A stretch of 64,000 bases of DNA from Jeotgalicoccus halotolerans (GCF_003387165.1 NZ_QUMW01000015.1:1-64000), one strand, 5' to 3'. Counted from the first letter of the stretch, positions 31,458 to 40,879 are shown. Notes: generated by a model from the sequence alone, not told the origin. A program made the numbers and translations.

Positions 31458-32681
31458 TTACTCATAATCAGTTATTTTCAACATGCCATTAGTATCGAGG
31501 ACAGTATAGGTTACCTGGCTAGTTTCCTGTCCATTCGATGTTGCATGTGAATATGTTCTGTTTACAGTAATCTGATATTCTCTCTCTGAAATCTGCTGAA
31601 CAGAAACTGTTGTTCCCGGATAGTTTTGATGATCTGCAAAGTTTCCGGATGCTTTATTAAACTGAATTTTATCCAGTGCATTTCCTTCCAGAATAGAAAG
31701 CACATCATCATTTTCGTCATTGTAATAATCAGCCAAACTGTCTAAATACGTTTTGAAAATAAAATTTCTTAACGTGTCATAAGTGAAATAATCATCTTCT
31801 TCTGTCAATTCTATAGGGAATCCTTCTGTATAATAGTCCTCAAAATAACGTTCTCCATTATCGGATGAAGCCTGCTCTTTTGGATCTTCATCAAAAATCT
31901 CCCGTTTGATCAATCCAATACGTTCACCTTCCGGAGAGTTATAAGTACTTGCGCCGGTAATAAAATACCTGCCATCTTCTCCTTCACCCTCATATACGTA
32001 ATGCGGCAAACCATTCATCGACCGGCTGCCGTCATCATATTGATCAGGTTGACCCAGGGCATTTATCAACTCTTCTTCAGTAATATGTGCAAAATACCAC
32101 ACATATTCCACATAGTTCTCATCCGGATTGATGCTGCTGTCTGAACCATCATCACCAGGTCCATACGGTGCACGTTCACTGTACACAACACCTAAGTTGC
32201 CGTGAAATGCAGGTGATGCACCGCCTGTATAAAATGTAAATTCATAAGGACCATATAGCTCTTCCACTTCTGTTTGCGTCATGCCTTCAGTGATAAAGTC
32301 CTGTTCAAAAGTGCCTTCATCATTTCCAGCACTCGTTCCAAGCAGCTGCGCCTGAACTTCCGGTGAGTTTAGATCAAACATTAAGTCCGAGGATGAATCT
32401 GACTGGTCCGCTTGATCTGCAGCTGTTTGTTCCCCTGTCTTGTCTTCTTCTGTGTCATCGGCAGGCTCTGATTCTTCTTCTGATTGTCCTGCTTCACTTT
32501 CTTCCTGATTCTCTGTATCTGCCGTGTCAGCATCATCTTTCTCTCTGTTCTCAATATTCTTTTCTTCACTGCTTTCTTCACTGCTTTCTTCGCTCGCTGT
32601 TTCATTATTTTCAGTGTCATTTGAACAGGCTGTCATTATAAGTAGCAGTATAAGAAACGGCATGAACCAAAGTTTTTTCAT
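31458..32681 (-). CDS. Acidic lipoprotein with C-terminal NTF2-like domain
   Basis: 407 residues. Signal peptide with lipobox MTAC, then a ~75-residue Glu/Asp/Ser/Gln-rich disordered linker, a middle part (FITEGMTQTEVEELYGPYEF and YVEYVWYFAHITEEELINAL) that looks like a SmpA/OmlA-type small fold, and a C-terminal domain (YLDSLADYYNDENDDVLS ... YPGTTVSVQQISEREYQITV) resembling the NTF2-like C-terminal domain of TcaA-type envelope proteins. It should sit outside the membrane. Function is not known; domain calls are by eye. It begins the intact, higher-GC part of the window. Confidence 0.65.
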   Translation of the reverse strand: MKKLWFMPFLILLLIMTACSNDTENNETASEESSEESSEEKNIENREKDDADTADTENQEESEAGQSEEESEPADDTEEDKTGEQTAADQADQSDSSSDLMFDLNSPEVQAQLLGTSAGNDEGTFEQDFITEGMTQTEVEELYGPYEFTFYTGGASPAFHGNLGVVYSERAPYGPGDDGSDSSINPDENYVEYVWYFAHITEEELINALGQPDQYDDGSRSMNGLPHYVYEGEGEDGRYFITGASTYNSPEGERIGLIKREIFDEDPKEQASSDNGERYFEDYYTEGFPIELTEEDDYFTYDTLRNFIFKTYLDSLADYYNDENDDVLSILEGNALDKIQFNKASGNFADHQNYPGTTVSVQQISEREYQITVNRTYSHATSNGQETSQVTYTVLDTNGMLKITDYE

Positions 32682-32758
32682 TAAAGTATCCTCCTTTTAC
32701 AGCATCTTATTATTATGTCATTACTTAAAAAATTTTACATAGTCGTTGTTTGAGTAAA

Positions 32759-32787
32759 AAAATAATACCCCGAAAGGTATTATTTTT
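32759..32787. terminator. Terminator between lipoprotein and carbamoylase genes
   Basis: AATAATACC and GGTATTATT with loop CCGAAA and A/T runs on both sides. On the minus strand it closes the hydantoinase/carbamoylase operon. Confidence 0.75.
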
Positions 32788-34037
32788 TACTGAGCCAGCT
32801 CAATCACCGCTTCAAGCATTAAATTCGCGCCGTCTTCAATATCCTCATAAGACGTATACTCATCCGGACTGTGGCTGATGCCGTTTTTACTCGGCACAAA
32901 TATCATCGCAACATCTGTCACATCTGCCAGCATCATCGTGTCATGCACTGCTCCGCTGTGCAGCTTTAAGTAATTCATCCCTTGTTTTTCCGCTTTGGCT
33001 ACCAGCGTATCTATTACAGTGTCAGATAATCTCGCCGGTGCTGATGTCCCTATTAAATCTATTTCGTATTCCAGCTGCTGTGTTTCTGCGGTTTCTTTTA
33101 CTTTTTCTTTTAAATAATTCGAAACCTGATCAATCCCGCTCTGTTCGATATCACGTATATCCACATTAAATGTCACCGTCTTATTAATAACGTTGGAACC
33201 AGATGGACTGCATTCCAGCTTGCCTACTGTCGCGACAGTTGTCTCATTCACTTGAGTCCGCGCATATTCCTCCAGGGCAATAATTACCTTGGATGCTCCG
33301 ACCAAAGGGTCTTTTCGGCCGGGCATTGGCATGGTTCCTGCATGATTCGAAACCCCGTTTAACGTTACTTGGAAAGTGTTCATTCCCGCAATCGCATGGA
33401 CGATACCCACAGATTTACTCTCTTCTTCCAGCACGCCGCCCTGTTCTATATGCAGTTCCATCATCGCTTTTACCTCATCTTTTTGAAGCAGGTCTTCTCC
33501 GATTGAATCCGCATCAAAACCGAACGCTTGCATCACTTCATAAGCCGATTGTTTCTCACTATTATATAAAGTCTTTAAATCCGCTTTAGTCAGTTTACCC
33601 GTCATGACTTTACTGCCGACAGTTGTGCTGCCGAAGTTCGATCCTTCTTCTTCTGAGAATATGACCAGTTCAACAGGATGCGTGATATCTGTCTTATTTT
33701 CTTTGATTGTCCGGATGACCTCCAAGGCTGCGATAGTGCCGGCAAGACCATCAAACTCCCCGCCGTTCATTACAGTATCAATATGAGAACCGATCATTAC
33801 TGACGGCGAGTCGTTCTCTTTCGGATTATATTTCGCTCTGATGTTGCCCGCACCATCTGTTTTAACTGCTAAATTTAAGTTTTTGAATTCTCTTGATAAA
33901 TACTCTCTCGTCTTTCTGTCTTCTTCAGAATAAGAAAACCTCGTACTGCCATTGCCCGGTGTCGCTGTATTACTGTTGATTGCTTCCATATCTTTAATTA
34001 AACGTTCTTTATTGATTGAAATACTATTCTCAGTCAT
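32787..34037 (-). CDS. M20-family Zn-dependent N-carbamoyl amino acid / ureidopropionate hydrolase
   Basis: 416 residues, typical for the amidase/hydantoinase-carbamoylase branch of peptidase family M20. Metal-binding motifs are visible: GSHIDTV and FDGLAG (first His and bridging Asp), FSEEEGSNFG (Glu pair), MELHIEQGGVLE, and the C-terminal SGAVHDTMMLA. It removes the N-carbamoyl group from the product of the neighbouring hydantoinase, giving an amino acid or beta-alanine plus CO2 and ammonia. It follows the hydantoinase gene by 24 bases. Confidence 0.85.
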   Translation of the reverse strand: MTENSISINKERLIKDMEAINSNTATPGNGSTRFSYSEEDRKTREYLSREFKNLNLAVKTDGAGNIRAKYNPKENDSPSVMIGSHIDTVMNGGEFDGLAGTIAALEVIRTIKENKTDITHPVELVIFSEEEGSNFGSTTVGSKVMTGKLTKADLKTLYNSEKQSAYEVMQAFGFDADSIGEDLLQKDEVKAMMELHIEQGGVLEEESKSVGIVHAIAGMNTFQVTLNGVSNHAGTMPMPGRKDPLVGASKVIIALEEYARTQVNETTVATVGKLECSPSGSNVINKTVTFNVDIRDIEQSGIDQVSNYLKEKVKETAETQQLEYEIDLIGTSAPARLSDTVIDTLVAKAEKQGMNYLKLHSGAVHDTMMLADVTDVAMIFVPSKNGISHSPDEYTSYEDIEDGANLMLEAVIELAQ

Positions 34038-34061
34038 GTTCTACCCCTTTTTAAAACATTA

Positions 34062-35447
34062 TTAGCTGAACGCTGTACCGAAAGCTGTACCTTTAATAAA
34101 TGACCCCTGGCCTTTTTCTCCGATATATTTACCATCTTTAACGACCGGTGTTCCTCTTAAGAAGACTGCATCACACTCACCAACCTGATCGAATCCTTCA
34201 TAGGCTGTATAATCCAGACCGTTCAGGCTGTCTTCAAGTGTAACTTTTTTCTTAACATTCGGATTATAAATGACGATATCTGCATCATAACCCGGTGCAA
34301 GGTGTCCTTTTCTGTGATCAAGTCCATTGTTTTTAGCCGGCATCGTCGAAAAGTAATCTACTAATTGAGATTTAGTAATTCTTCCCGCTTCGACACCGTA
34401 AGTCCAAAGCATCGGCAGACGGTTTTCAAGGCCCGGCGTGCCGTTCGGAATTTTTCTGAAGTCATCGAGCCCCATTTTTTTCTGGTCAAAAGTAAAGCCG
34501 CAGTGGTCTGAACTTACTGCATTAATCGAACCGTCTCTTAGTGACTTCCATAAGTATTCCTGGTCAGCCTTATCTCTTAAAGCAGGTGAACATACGTATT
34601 TCGAACCTTCGAAGTTTTCTTTGGCGAGATACTCTTTATCGAACAGTAAATACTGGGTACACGTTTCACCATAGACCGGCAGTCCTTCCTCTTTCGCTTT
34701 CTTAATGGCATTAACCGCCCCTTCAGTCGTGACGTGAACGATATAAATCGGCGCCTCTGCAAAACGGGCCAGATTAATGGCGCGTTCAGTTGCTTCCGTT
34801 TCCACAATCGGCGGGCGTGTCAATGCATGGTGATAAGGATCCGTTTCCCCGTTTTCTATTGCTTTCTTTTGCAGTAAATCAATTAAATCCGCATTCTCAG
34901 CATGCACCATTACAGTCACGCCGGCATCTTTCGCTTCTAATAGCGCATTCGTTACTGCTTCATCGTCCGAATGAAAGAACTGGCCCTTATATGCCATAAA
35001 TAATTTTACTGACGGGTAGCCCGCTTCAGGCAGATTTTTAATATCCTTAAACGTTTCAGGAGTCGGATCTGTAATCACCGGATGGAAACTGTAATCCACC
35101 ATAGAAATACCCTCAACCCACTCTTTACGATACTCTTCCACTGTTTCAACAAGACCTTTGCCCTGTTCCTGATTAACGAACTCAATTACTGTCGTTGTAC
35201 CGCCAAGGACCGCTGCATTTGTCGTTTCAAAGCCTTTCGTTCTTTCTCCCATAAATTCAAAAGAGAAATGTGCATGCTGGTCCACGCCGCCCGGCAGAAT
35301 TATCATACCTTCGGCATCGATTGTTTTGTCCGCTTCCACTCTTAAATTTCTGCCGACCGCTTCTATTTTAGTTCCTTCGATTAAAATATCGCCTTTATAT
35401 TCATTTTCCGTCGTTACAATCAGACCATTTTTAATTAATGTCTTCAT
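34062..35447 (-). CDS. Dihydropyrimidinase / D-hydantoinase
   Basis: 461 residues of the amidohydrolase superfamily. The binuclear metal ligands are visible: DQHAHF near residue 57, the lysine to be carbamylated in PSVKLFMAYKG, VHAENADL, YIVHVTTEGA, and the final Asp in SSDHCGF. It opens the ring of dihydrouracil/dihydrothymine or 5-substituted hydantoins; the carbamoylase behind it completes the reaction. No dihydropyrimidine dehydrogenase or transporter is adjacent, so the natural substrate is open. Confidence 0.9.
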   Translation of the reverse strand: MKTLIKNGLIVTTENEYKGDILIEGTKIEAVGRNLRVEADKTIDAEGMIILPGGVDQHAHFSFEFMGERTKGFETTNAAVLGGTTTVIEFVNQEQGKGLVETVEEYRKEWVEGISMVDYSFHPVITDPTPETFKDIKNLPEAGYPSVKLFMAYKGQFFHSDDEAVTNALLEAKDAGVTVMVHAENADLIDLLQKKAIENGETDPYHHALTRPPIVETEATERAINLARFAEAPIYIVHVTTEGAVNAIKKAKEEGLPVYGETCTQYLLFDKEYLAKENFEGSKYVCSPALRDKADQEYLWKSLRDGSINAVSSDHCGFTFDQKKMGLDDFRKIPNGTPGLENRLPMLWTYGVEAGRITKSQLVDYFSTMPAKNNGLDHRKGHLAPGYDADIVIYNPNVKKKVTLEDSLNGLDYTAYEGFDQVGECDAVFLRGTPVVKDGKYIGEKGQGSFIKGTAFGTAFS

Positions 35448-35452
35448 TGTTA

Positions 35453-35764
35453 TTACCCCTTTTTAATTTCCTCTTCATTCTTGTCTTCAATCAGCCAGCG
35501 GCAGTTTTCTTGATTCTCCAGTGCTTTCTGTTCCCGCAGCTCGCGTTCTTTTTTGATCTTCTCAAGCTCCAGAGCCATCACTTTATTCTCAAGCAGATAA
35601 TTATCCTGTTTAATCTGCTCAAGCTTGCGCTGTTCAACCAGCTTTTTGATTTCAAGCTTTTCGTCACTCTGATTGTATCCCCGCCGCATGGCGTATAATG
35701 GAATGCTTACGACGCCTCCAACCAGTACAAGAGATGTGAAGAATATAAATTCAAATACGCCCAT
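35453..35764 (-). CDS. Small membrane-anchored coiled-coil protein
   Basis: 103 residues: one N-terminal membrane helix (FIFFTSLVLVGGVVSIPLYA) followed by a basic, then strongly helical charged region (heptads through LEIKKLVEQRKLEQIKQDNY, LLENKVMALELEKIKKEREL). The layout is like PspB, the small membrane partner in phage-shock systems, but sequence similarity is only general. It starts after CGGAGGGATG and ends 5 bases before the hydantoinase gene, so it may be cotranscribed. A frameshifted paralogue lies directly upstream. Function unknown. Confidence 0.6.
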   Translation of the reverse strand: MGVFEFIFFTSLVLVGGVVSIPLYAMRRGYNQSDEKLEIKKLVEQRKLEQIKQDNYLLENKVMALELEKIKKERELREQKALENQENCRWLIEDKNEEEIKKG

Positions 35765-35848
35765 GTCATCCCTCCGATTTTTCTTAGTTACAGTTTAACA
35801 TAAGGTCCCGGTACTGATTCTATCCAGCTCAATCCGCATCGATTCATT

Positions 35849-36018
35849 CTACAGCAGGTAATTTTCCTGCTTAATTTCTTCAAGTCTTCGCTGTTCTTTC
35901 ATTTTCTTTAATTCCCTCTTGTTATCGCTCTGATTATATCCCCTGTAAATTGCGTACAGCGGTACAGTGAATGTTAGAATTACTGCTGCTAATCCAGCAA
36001 AGTATCCATCGGTCCATC
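35849..36018 (-). pseudogene. Frameshifted tandem paralogue of the small coiled-coil protein
   Basis: After an ATG with GAGGGG upstream, a one-base shift leads into GYFAGLAAVILTFTVPLYAI, YRGYNQSDNKRELKKM and EQRRLEEIKQENYLL before a stop. This matches the neighbour's YAMRRGYNQSDEKLEIKKL and EQIKQDNYLLE. The in-frame product of the ATG is unrelated and short. It is probably decaying after a tandem duplication; the alternative is a different start in the correct frame, but none is visible. Confidence 0.6.
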
Positions 36019-36138
36019 ACCCCTCATATTTGATTTTATTTTATCATATTATTGGGGACGGTTTGTGTTGGGGTTTTCGGCCAGATGAGCGGATTTCATC
36101 CGACCAGAACCAGCTCAGCCAAATCTCCTCCGTAAAAC

Positions 36139-36166
36139 AAAAAATCGGAACAAAATGTCCCGATTC
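36139..36166 (-). terminator. Terminator of the CNNM gene
   Basis: Minus strand AATCGGGACA/TGTTCCGATT with a short loop and TTTTTTG behind. Confidence 0.75.
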
Positions 36167-36177
36167 ATTAATATATA

Positions 36178-37536
36178 TTATTTTTCTTCATTCTCCTCAG
36201 CAGCTTCTTTTGATTCTTCGTCAGCAGAAACTACATTGTAACCTCTTAAGAATGCGACCTGTTTAATTGAGTGGTTTTCAATTTCCAGTACCTGCCACCG
36301 GTCTTCAGCGGTATCGATATAGCCGCCTTCTTCGATATCAGTATTGATGCTCTGTATCCAGCCGCCGATTGTATCGATGTCTTCGCTTTCTTCAAACGTA
36401 ATCCCAAAGTCATCTTCTAGATTATCGAGCAGTACCCGCCCGTTTATATGGTAAAGATTATCCTCGACTTTAATAACATCCAGCTCTTCATCTTCATCAA
36501 ATTCATCACGAATTTCTCCGACGATTTCTTCAAGTATATCTTCCATGGTAACCATTCCGGCTGTGCCGCCGTATTCATCGATAATTAAAGCAATATGCAC
36601 GCTTTCTCTCTGCATTTTAACAAGTGCATCACTGATACGCGTTGATTCTGTAATCACCGGCAGCTCATGTATATAATCACCGGCAGCGACATCTTCATCT
36701 GATACGTGATTTGTTAAATATTCTCTGACATTAATGAAGCCGATGATGTTATCTTTGTCACCATTACTTTCTGTAACGGGATATCTTGTATAGTTGTACT
36801 CTTTAATCGTCTCTACGACCTGGTCAACTGTCACGGGTTCTTCTAATGTAATCATTTGCGTACGCGGCACCATAACGTCTTTTGCCGTCCGTTCGTCAAA
36901 TGAGAATATATTCTGCATATAGGAAAGTTCCGTCTGGTTAATTTCACCGCTGTGGTAACTTTCAGTCATAATCACTTTAAGTTCTTCTTCCGAGTGCGCC
37001 TGTTCTGTCGGCATTTCTTTAATACCGACTAAGCGCACAAGGCCTCTTGCGGCACCGTTCATCGTCCAAATGAATGGTTTTAATATTGTTCCGAAGAAGT
37101 AAAGCGGACCACTTAAGGCTAGAGCCATTTTTTCAGCGTACTGAATTGCAACAGTTTTCGGTGCAAGTTCACCTACAACAACGTGGATAAAGGTAACAAT
37201 AATAAATGCTGCTGCAACAGTCGTTACCGTCTGCACAGCATCCGGTACTCCGACTAAATCAAACAGCGGGTGTAAAATCACTTCAAACGTTGATTCCCCA
37301 ATCCAGCCTAATCCTAGTGCTGTCACTGTAATTCCCAGCTGACAGGCAGATAAGTAATAGTCCAGATTATTAATCATTTTCTCTACACGTATTGCTCTTT
37401 TGTCACCTTGTTCTACAAGCGAATGTATTCTTGACATACGTGCTTTAACAAATGCAAATTCTGATCCTACGAACAACATTGTCAGTATGATTAATATTGT
37501 AAATAATAATAAATTAGTTATAGTGGATATATCCAA
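36178..37536 (-). CDS. CNNM/CorC-family magnesium exporter (MpfA-like)
   Basis: 452 residues from a TTG start with a strong GCAGGAGGGG site. Four membrane helices of the CNNM (DUF21) domain carry the conserved small-residue/Pro stretch (SACQLGITVTALGLGWIGES, VGELAPKTVA). Two CBS domains (VMVPRTQM ... YTRYPVTE and IALIIDEYGGTAGMVTMED) and a CorC_HlyC domain (LDVIKVEDNLYHINGRV) follow. In Staphylococcus the homologue MpfA exports Mg2+. The C-terminal acidic tail is unremarkable. A leader of about 180 bases precedes it. Confidence 0.85.
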   Translation of the reverse strand: MDISTITNLLLFTILIILTMLFVGSEFAFVKARMSRIHSLVEQGDKRAIRVEKMINNLDYYLSACQLGITVTALGLGWIGESTFEVILHPLFDLVGVPDAVQTVTTVAAAFIIVTFIHVVVGELAPKTVAIQYAEKMALALSGPLYFFGTILKPFIWTMNGAARGLVRLVGIKEMPTEQAHSEEELKVIMTESYHSGEINQTELSYMQNIFSFDERTAKDVMVPRTQMITLEEPVTVDQVVETIKEYNYTRYPVTESNGDKDNIIGFINVREYLTNHVSDEDVAAGDYIHELPVITESTRISDALVKMQRESVHIALIIDEYGGTAGMVTMEDILEEIVGEIRDEFDEDEELDVIKVEDNLYHINGRVLLDNLEDDFGITFEESEDIDTIGGWIQSINTDIEEGGYIDTAEDRWQVLEIENHSIKQVAFLRGYNVVSADEESKEAAEENEEK

Positions 37537-37753
37537 TCAGTTCCCCTCCTGCGGGGTTCACCTCCGATAATTTGTGACCGCTTGGGTCGTTTGTTCATGA
37601 ATAAATCTGCTATTTGTTAACACAGTATTTTTTGCAGTTCTTTTCAGATACACCTTCCCAACAGCCGTCACCTCCACTAATTTTGTTAAATTAAGAACAT
37701 TATATCATATAAAAATCCGTTTTCATAAGGATATTTCCGATGTTAAAACTTCT
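37537..37753 (-). promoter_or_regulatory. Leader region of the CNNM gene
   Basis: About 200 bases with several GGAGGTG stretches and a short overlapping frame (MNKRPKRSQIIGGEPRRRGT and on). I compared it by eye with the M-box and yybP-ykoY riboswitch cores and found neither. It may still be a structured leader. Confidence 0.3.
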
Positions 37754-39301
37754 TTACAAAGCATCTTTGTAGCGTCTGTATGCTTCTGTTACCGGCCCTT
37801 TCTGCCCAAGTACTTCTTTGACTCTGCCGCTTTCTGTTATCGTGCCGCCTTCCAGATAGTGAACATAGTCAAACTGCTCCAGGCGGCTGAGATCGTGCGT
37901 CGCTGTAAGCACCGTATCTTTTTGGAATATTTCCTGCCATATTTTATCTCTGAGGCGCGTATTTAAACTGGCTGTCGGTTCATCCATTATCCAGGCGTCT
38001 TTACCTTCGATATGCATACGGACCAGGTGCATCCGTTTTTTCTCACCAAGCGATAAATACTCAGCAGACGTAATATAATCGTCCGGCTTAAAGTGGTCCA
38101 GCTCAAATTTTTCAAGCAGATCCTTAAGCTCTCCTTCATCTGCTTTAAAATGATTGAACATCGTCAGATTTTCTTTAACCGTGGCATTGTAAAAATCCAG
38201 ATGCTGCGGCATAATTCCCGCTTCCGACTGCTTAATCAGCTGGTTGAGCAGGGTTGTTTTGCCTGAGCCGCTGCTGCCGATCAGCGCGTGTTTCTCACCC
38301 GGTTTAATTTCAATATTTATATTGCTCAGCACATCGCGTTTGGTTTCCGGATACCGGAAGGACATATTGGACAAGGAGAGCTTCTGATCTTTGTTCTCCG
38401 TCATCATTTCACCCGGATCACTTACCGCTTCAACGCGTGCTTTGACCGCTTTGTATTTACTGGCCGGTTTAATGACCGGAATGGCCAGTTCAAAGAAACT
38501 CATCAAGAGCAGGATAATCATCGGGATTAATAAAGGATAATCGCCGCTGAACATAATAATGACGAGAAGAAGCACGCCAAGCTGGATAAACAGACTGATG
38601 ATATCGATTGCCGCATCTAAGGCTGCTTCCCTGTTTTCATTTTTCGTAATCTTTTTATAGGTAGTTTTAATATTACTGCTGATTTTCTTATCTTCTTTCA
38701 CGACAAACAGATTTGTAAAGTCATGAATGTAATGATACAGCTCTGTAAACAGCGTATCTTCCGCCCTGTTTCTCTCATCGTACAGCCTGCCTGAAATACC
38801 GCTTATAATGAGCGGCATAGTGAGCAGCAGTATCAGGACCGACACGAGCAGAATCACAAGCAGTTTTGGATCAACCAGCAGCGACAGCACCGTTAATATA
38901 AGCGAGATAAACACCGCAACGATATAAGGATAAATAATGCGGATATAATAATCTTCAATATCATCAAAATAACTCGTCAGCTTTTGAATATAGCGGACGC
39001 TGTGTGTATCTTCCTTGCTGTTTACCGACTGTTTGAAGTAGGCCGCTCTTAATCTGCCGATCATTTTAAATGTCGCATCATGACTTAAAAGACGCTCGAG
39101 ATACTTCGCAGCACCTTTTGTCAGACCGAACATTTTAATAACAGCGATAATTAAAATAATAAGGAAGAACGGCGGTTCAAAGAAGCTTAGACTGATCATG
39201 TAGCCGCTCAGTCCAAATATCGCAACACCTACAAGACCGCCGACGATACCGAGGATGATACTGTAGAAAATATGCATCTTTTCACCTTTTAAATACATCA
39301 T
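37754..39301 (-). CDS. cydC: CydC subunit of the thiol-exporting ABC transporter
   Basis: 515 residues: six-helix ABC exporter membrane domain then an ATPase domain (Walker A IGSSGSGKTT, signature LSLGEKKRM, Walker B AWIMDEPTAS, switch TATHDL). It overlaps the cydD stop by 4 bases (ATG at 39,301, SD AGAGGTG), with an alternative ATG at 39,277 after AAAGGTG. CydDC exports cysteine/glutathione-type thiols and is needed for cytochrome bd assembly and extracytoplasmic redox balance. No cydAB is in the window. Which half is C or D is based on order and length. Confidence 0.82.
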   Translation of the reverse strand: MMYLKGEKMHIFYSIILGIVGGLVGVAIFGLSGYMISLSFFEPPFFLIILIIAVIKMFGLTKGAAKYLERLLSHDATFKMIGRLRAAYFKQSVNSKEDTHSVRYIQKLTSYFDDIEDYYIRIIYPYIVAVFISLILTVLSLLVDPKLLVILLVSVLILLLTMPLIISGISGRLYDERNRAEDTLFTELYHYIHDFTNLFVVKEDKKISSNIKTTYKKITKNENREAALDAAIDIISLFIQLGVLLLVIIMFSGDYPLLIPMIILLLMSFFELAIPVIKPASKYKAVKARVEAVSDPGEMMTENKDQKLSLSNMSFRYPETKRDVLSNINIEIKPGEKHALIGSSGSGKTTLLNQLIKQSEAGIMPQHLDFYNATVKENLTMFNHFKADEGELKDLLEKFELDHFKPDDYITSAEYLSLGEKKRMHLVRMHIEGKDAWIMDEPTASLNTRLRDKIWQEIFQKDTVLTATHDLSRLEQFDYVHYLEGGTITESGRVKEVLGQKGPVTEAYRRYKDAL

Positions 39302-40863
39302 ACCGCTTCACCTCTTTTCAAGTGACCGTTACTTAGCACATAATGACTGTCTGCAATGCTGAGCAGCTGACGGCGGTGGATAACTGCAATAATTGCTGAT
39401 GTTTCTTTTAATTCACTGAGATACTCCATCACGAGCTGCTCTGTTTCCGCATCGAGAAACTCAGTCGGTTCATCCATAATAATAATGTCAGGACGTGCGA
39501 TTAATACTCTCGCCATTTTCAAACGGACAATTTCCCCGCCGGATAATGGAATATTATGATTAACAATCGGCGTATGAATGCCTTCTTCCAGATTATCGAT
39601 ACTCTCTGACAAATTTAACTGTTCGAGAATATCATGCACTTTCTCTTCTGAATGACTGTCTCCCGACACATAGTCATAGATCGTCGTATCAGAAAAATAC
39701 ACCTGGTCTGAAACATAGCCGATATCAGCAGTCAGCACATCGAGGGTGCCTGAATCCGGTTCATGGAGTCCGAGGAGAGTTCTTAAGAGCGTTGTTTTAC
39801 CAGCTCCAGACTCGCCTGTAATCGCAGTGAGTCCTCTTTTATCAAACTTAAAATCAGCTTTGTCCAGCAGCAGCTTTTCGCCATGGCTGATTGTCAGTTT
39901 GTCAGCTTCTGCTGCATAATTGTCTGTTTTGCCTCTGTAAGCTGTATTCATTTTAGGCTTGTTAATAATTGCTTTCGCTTTTTCAAAGCTGCCGAGTGCG
40001 AGCTTTCCGTTATGAAATTCCGTCCCGAGCACTTTCAGCGCGTTGTAGAATTCCGGTGCTAAAAGCAGGACGAAAAATGCGGTATAGAATGAAATATTTT
40101 CAAAAATAATTATTCGAAGCGCAATTTCCAAGGCGACAAGACCGATACCGAGTATCGTTATAAACTCGAGCATCATCGTCGACTGGAAGGCGTATTTTAA
40201 AATGTGCATGGTTTCCTTGACGAAACCTTTATTATCTTCTTCCAGTCTTTTTATCACTGTATTTCTGGACTGCGTATTTTTTACAGTATCCTTGCCGCGG
40301 ATCAGATTTAAAAACAAGGTGCCGATATTGTCAAAACGCGTGGCCTGCTTTACCGATTCTTGCTGGGTCTGCAGTCCAACGAGCACGTAGTACAGCGGGA
40401 TAAAAGGTGCGGTAAACAGCAGTATCGCCGCTGCATAGATATCGATAAAAAATAAGACTGCTATAATGCCCGTAACTTTAATCATTGTTTTAATAACTGT
40501 CGGTGTAAACGATGTTTCATACGGCCGGTAGGACTCCAGGTGCACAAGCAGAGCGTTGATCATCCCCTCTGACTCCCGCTGCGTTTTAACATCTATACGG
40601 TCGATCAGCTGATCTGCTTTCCTTTCGATTGATTTATTCGCAGACATCCGCGTATACAGATTATAAAATTTATCTGTGATTATAAACAGCACAAAAAACG
40701 CACTCATATAAATGAGCGGTTCTGTTATTTTAAGGCCTTTATCCATCACAATACTTTCCAGTATACGCGATAACTGATGGCCGAAAGCTATATAAAATGC
40801 AAGGCTGATTGCTGCAATTAAACTGTACAATACAGCACGTTTTAAACTTAAATTCAGTTTCAA
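39298..40863 (-). CDS. cydD: CydD subunit of the thiol-exporting ABC transporter
   Basis: About 521 residues from a TTG preceded by AAGGTGAG; the longer frame starts at a GTG (40,881) inside a terminator stem and has no ribosome site. Six-helix exporter domain, then ATPase (Walker A TGESGAGKTT, signature LSGGEIVRLKM, Walker B IIIMDEPTEF, switch AVIHRRQ). It is the first gene of a two-gene operon with cydC. Heterodimer formation is expected. It is unlinked to respiratory oxidase genes here. Confidence 0.82.
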   Translation of the reverse strand: MKLNLSLKRAVLYSLIAAISLAFYIAFGHQLSRILESIVMDKGLKITEPLIYMSAFFVLFIITDKFYNLYTRMSANKSIERKADQLIDRIDVKTQRESEGMINALLVHLESYRPYETSFTPTVIKTMIKVTGIIAVLFFIDIYAAAILLFTAPFIPLYYVLVGLQTQQESVKQATRFDNIGTLFLNLIRGKDTVKNTQSRNTVIKRLEEDNKGFVKETMHILKYAFQSTMMLEFITILGIGLVALEIALRIIIFENISFYTAFFVLLLAPEFYNALKVLGTEFHNGKLALGSFEKAKAIINKPKMNTAYRGKTDNYAAEADKLTISHGEKLLLDKADFKFDKRGLTAITGESGAGKTTLLRTLLGLHEPDSGTLDVLTADIGYVSDQVYFSDTTIYDYVSGDSHSEEKVHDILEQLNLSESIDNLEEGIHTPIVNHNIPLSGGEIVRLKMARVLIARPDIIIMDEPTEFLDAETEQLVMEYLSELKETSAIIAVIHRRQLLSIADSHYVLSNGHLKRGEAV

Positions 40864-40879
40864 AGTCTCACCTTCAGAC

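Noticed and set aside
32381..32620. Lysine/arginine-rich minus-strand frame inside the acidic lipoprotein
   Set aside because: It is a frame-shifted reading of the Glu/Asp-rich linker of the lipoprotein gene.
37537..37740. M-box or yybP-ykoY riboswitch
   Set aside because: The conserved cores of those riboswitches could not be found by eye; the region is only listed as an unexplained leader.
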